Notes under the pieces: model-generated
Database searches by the model: none
What the model saw: the letters and a program-made list of their open reading frames with translations, nothing else
What the model was told of the DNA's origin: nothing
In this document: positions 7,060-7,173 of the stretch, piece by piece
How positions within the stretch are numbered: position 1 is the first letter of the stretch
Layout: each line of letters starts with the position of its first letter
NCBI GenBank assembly: GCA_046543225.1
Contig: JBKGZW010000138.1
Span: 1 to 7,173 of the forward strand
Direction of reading: 5' to 3'
Source of the DNA: SKKL01 sp046543225
GTDB taxonomy: Bacteria > Actinomycetota > Acidimicrobiia > Acidimicrobiales > SKKL01
DNA: 7,173 bases
Made by a program: the position numbers and the translations under genes

Positions 7060-7099
7060 GTGATAGCTGTCGGGTCGGTCTTGTGGTGTCACCACCGGG

Positions 7100-7105
7100 A
7101 TGCTA
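7100..7105 (-). promoter_or_regulatory. candidate -10 element of the decarboxylase (possible leaderless start)
   Basis: TAGCAT on the minus strand fits TAnnnT. Seven nt downstream is an in-frame GTG (7092-7090), the position where transcription would begin, so a leaderless mRNA starting at that GTG is possible; this would add 11 residues before the conserved ATG at 7059. No good -35 hexamer is visible 17-18 nt upstream. Leaderless starts are common in actinobacteria. Weak prediction. Confidence 0.3.
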
Positions 7106-7137
7106 GGACCATCTGCCGGATGTGCACTGCGGGCGGC

Positions 7138-7166
7138 TTGTTGACAGCATGGCAACGGGCTACGGT
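7138..7166 (+). promoter_or_regulatory. candidate plus-strand promoter reading out of the window
   Basis: TTGTTG at 7138-7143 and TACGGT at 7161-7166 are separated by 17 nt, fitting the actinobacterial housekeeping sigma pattern (TTGnnn and TAnnnT). The better -35 hexamer TTGACA at 7141-7146 would leave only 14 nt. A gene on the plus strand just past 7173, divergent from the decarboxylase, is implied but cannot be seen. Confidence 0.35.
7141..7155. repeat. imperfect dyad TTGACA-GCA-TGGCAA, possible operator
   Basis: The two 6-base arms match in 5 of 6 positions as an inverted repeat around GCA. The site overlaps the candidate plus-strand promoter and lies upstream of the decarboxylase, a natural place for a regulator controlling both directions. 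A 5/6 match is easily due to chance. Confidence 0.25.
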
Positions 7167-7173
7167 GACATCC

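Overview
The window is high-GC DNA with strong GC3 bias. Together with the GuaB3-type IMP dehydrogenase paralogue and an F420-dependent luciferase-like oxidoreductase, this points to an actinobacterium. The style of the proteins suggests a lineage such as Acidimicrobiia, but that is an impression and no 16S or phylogeny is available here. Coding density is close to complete, and no mobile element, CRISPR array, tRNA or rRNA was seen.

Layout. (i) 1-906, plus strand: an LLM-class F420-dependent oxidoreductase that lacks its first few residues because the window begins inside the gene. (ii) 920-5111, minus strand: a compact purine block transcribed in the order guaB3, guaB, guaA. guaB3 and guaB overlap by ATGA, and guaB and guaA are 2 nt apart. 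The oxidoreductase runs convergently into guaA with only 13 nt between stop codons. (iii) 5215-7059, minus strand: a group II PLP-dependent (aromatic-L-amino-acid-type) decarboxylase followed after 9 nt by a 130-residue protein of unknown function that looks like a small winged-helix protein. (iv) 7060-7173: the upstream region of the decarboxylase, with sequence resembling a plus-strand promoter for a gene beyond the window edge.

How the genes work together. GuaB oxidises IMP to XMP and GuaA aminates XMP to GMP, so the two enzymes that commit IMP to guanine nucleotides are translated from adjacent, coupled reading frames. The CBS-less paralogue GuaB3 leads the block. The decarboxylase and the small protein are on the same strand 103 nt upstream and could be read through into the gua genes, but their chemistry is unrelated and a separate promoter before guaB3 is possible. 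I see no clearly new multi-gene system. The items most worth a second look are the small winged-helix-like protein, the GuaB3 paralogue with its altered flap, and the bacterial decarboxylase that retains the animal DOPA-decarboxylase active site.
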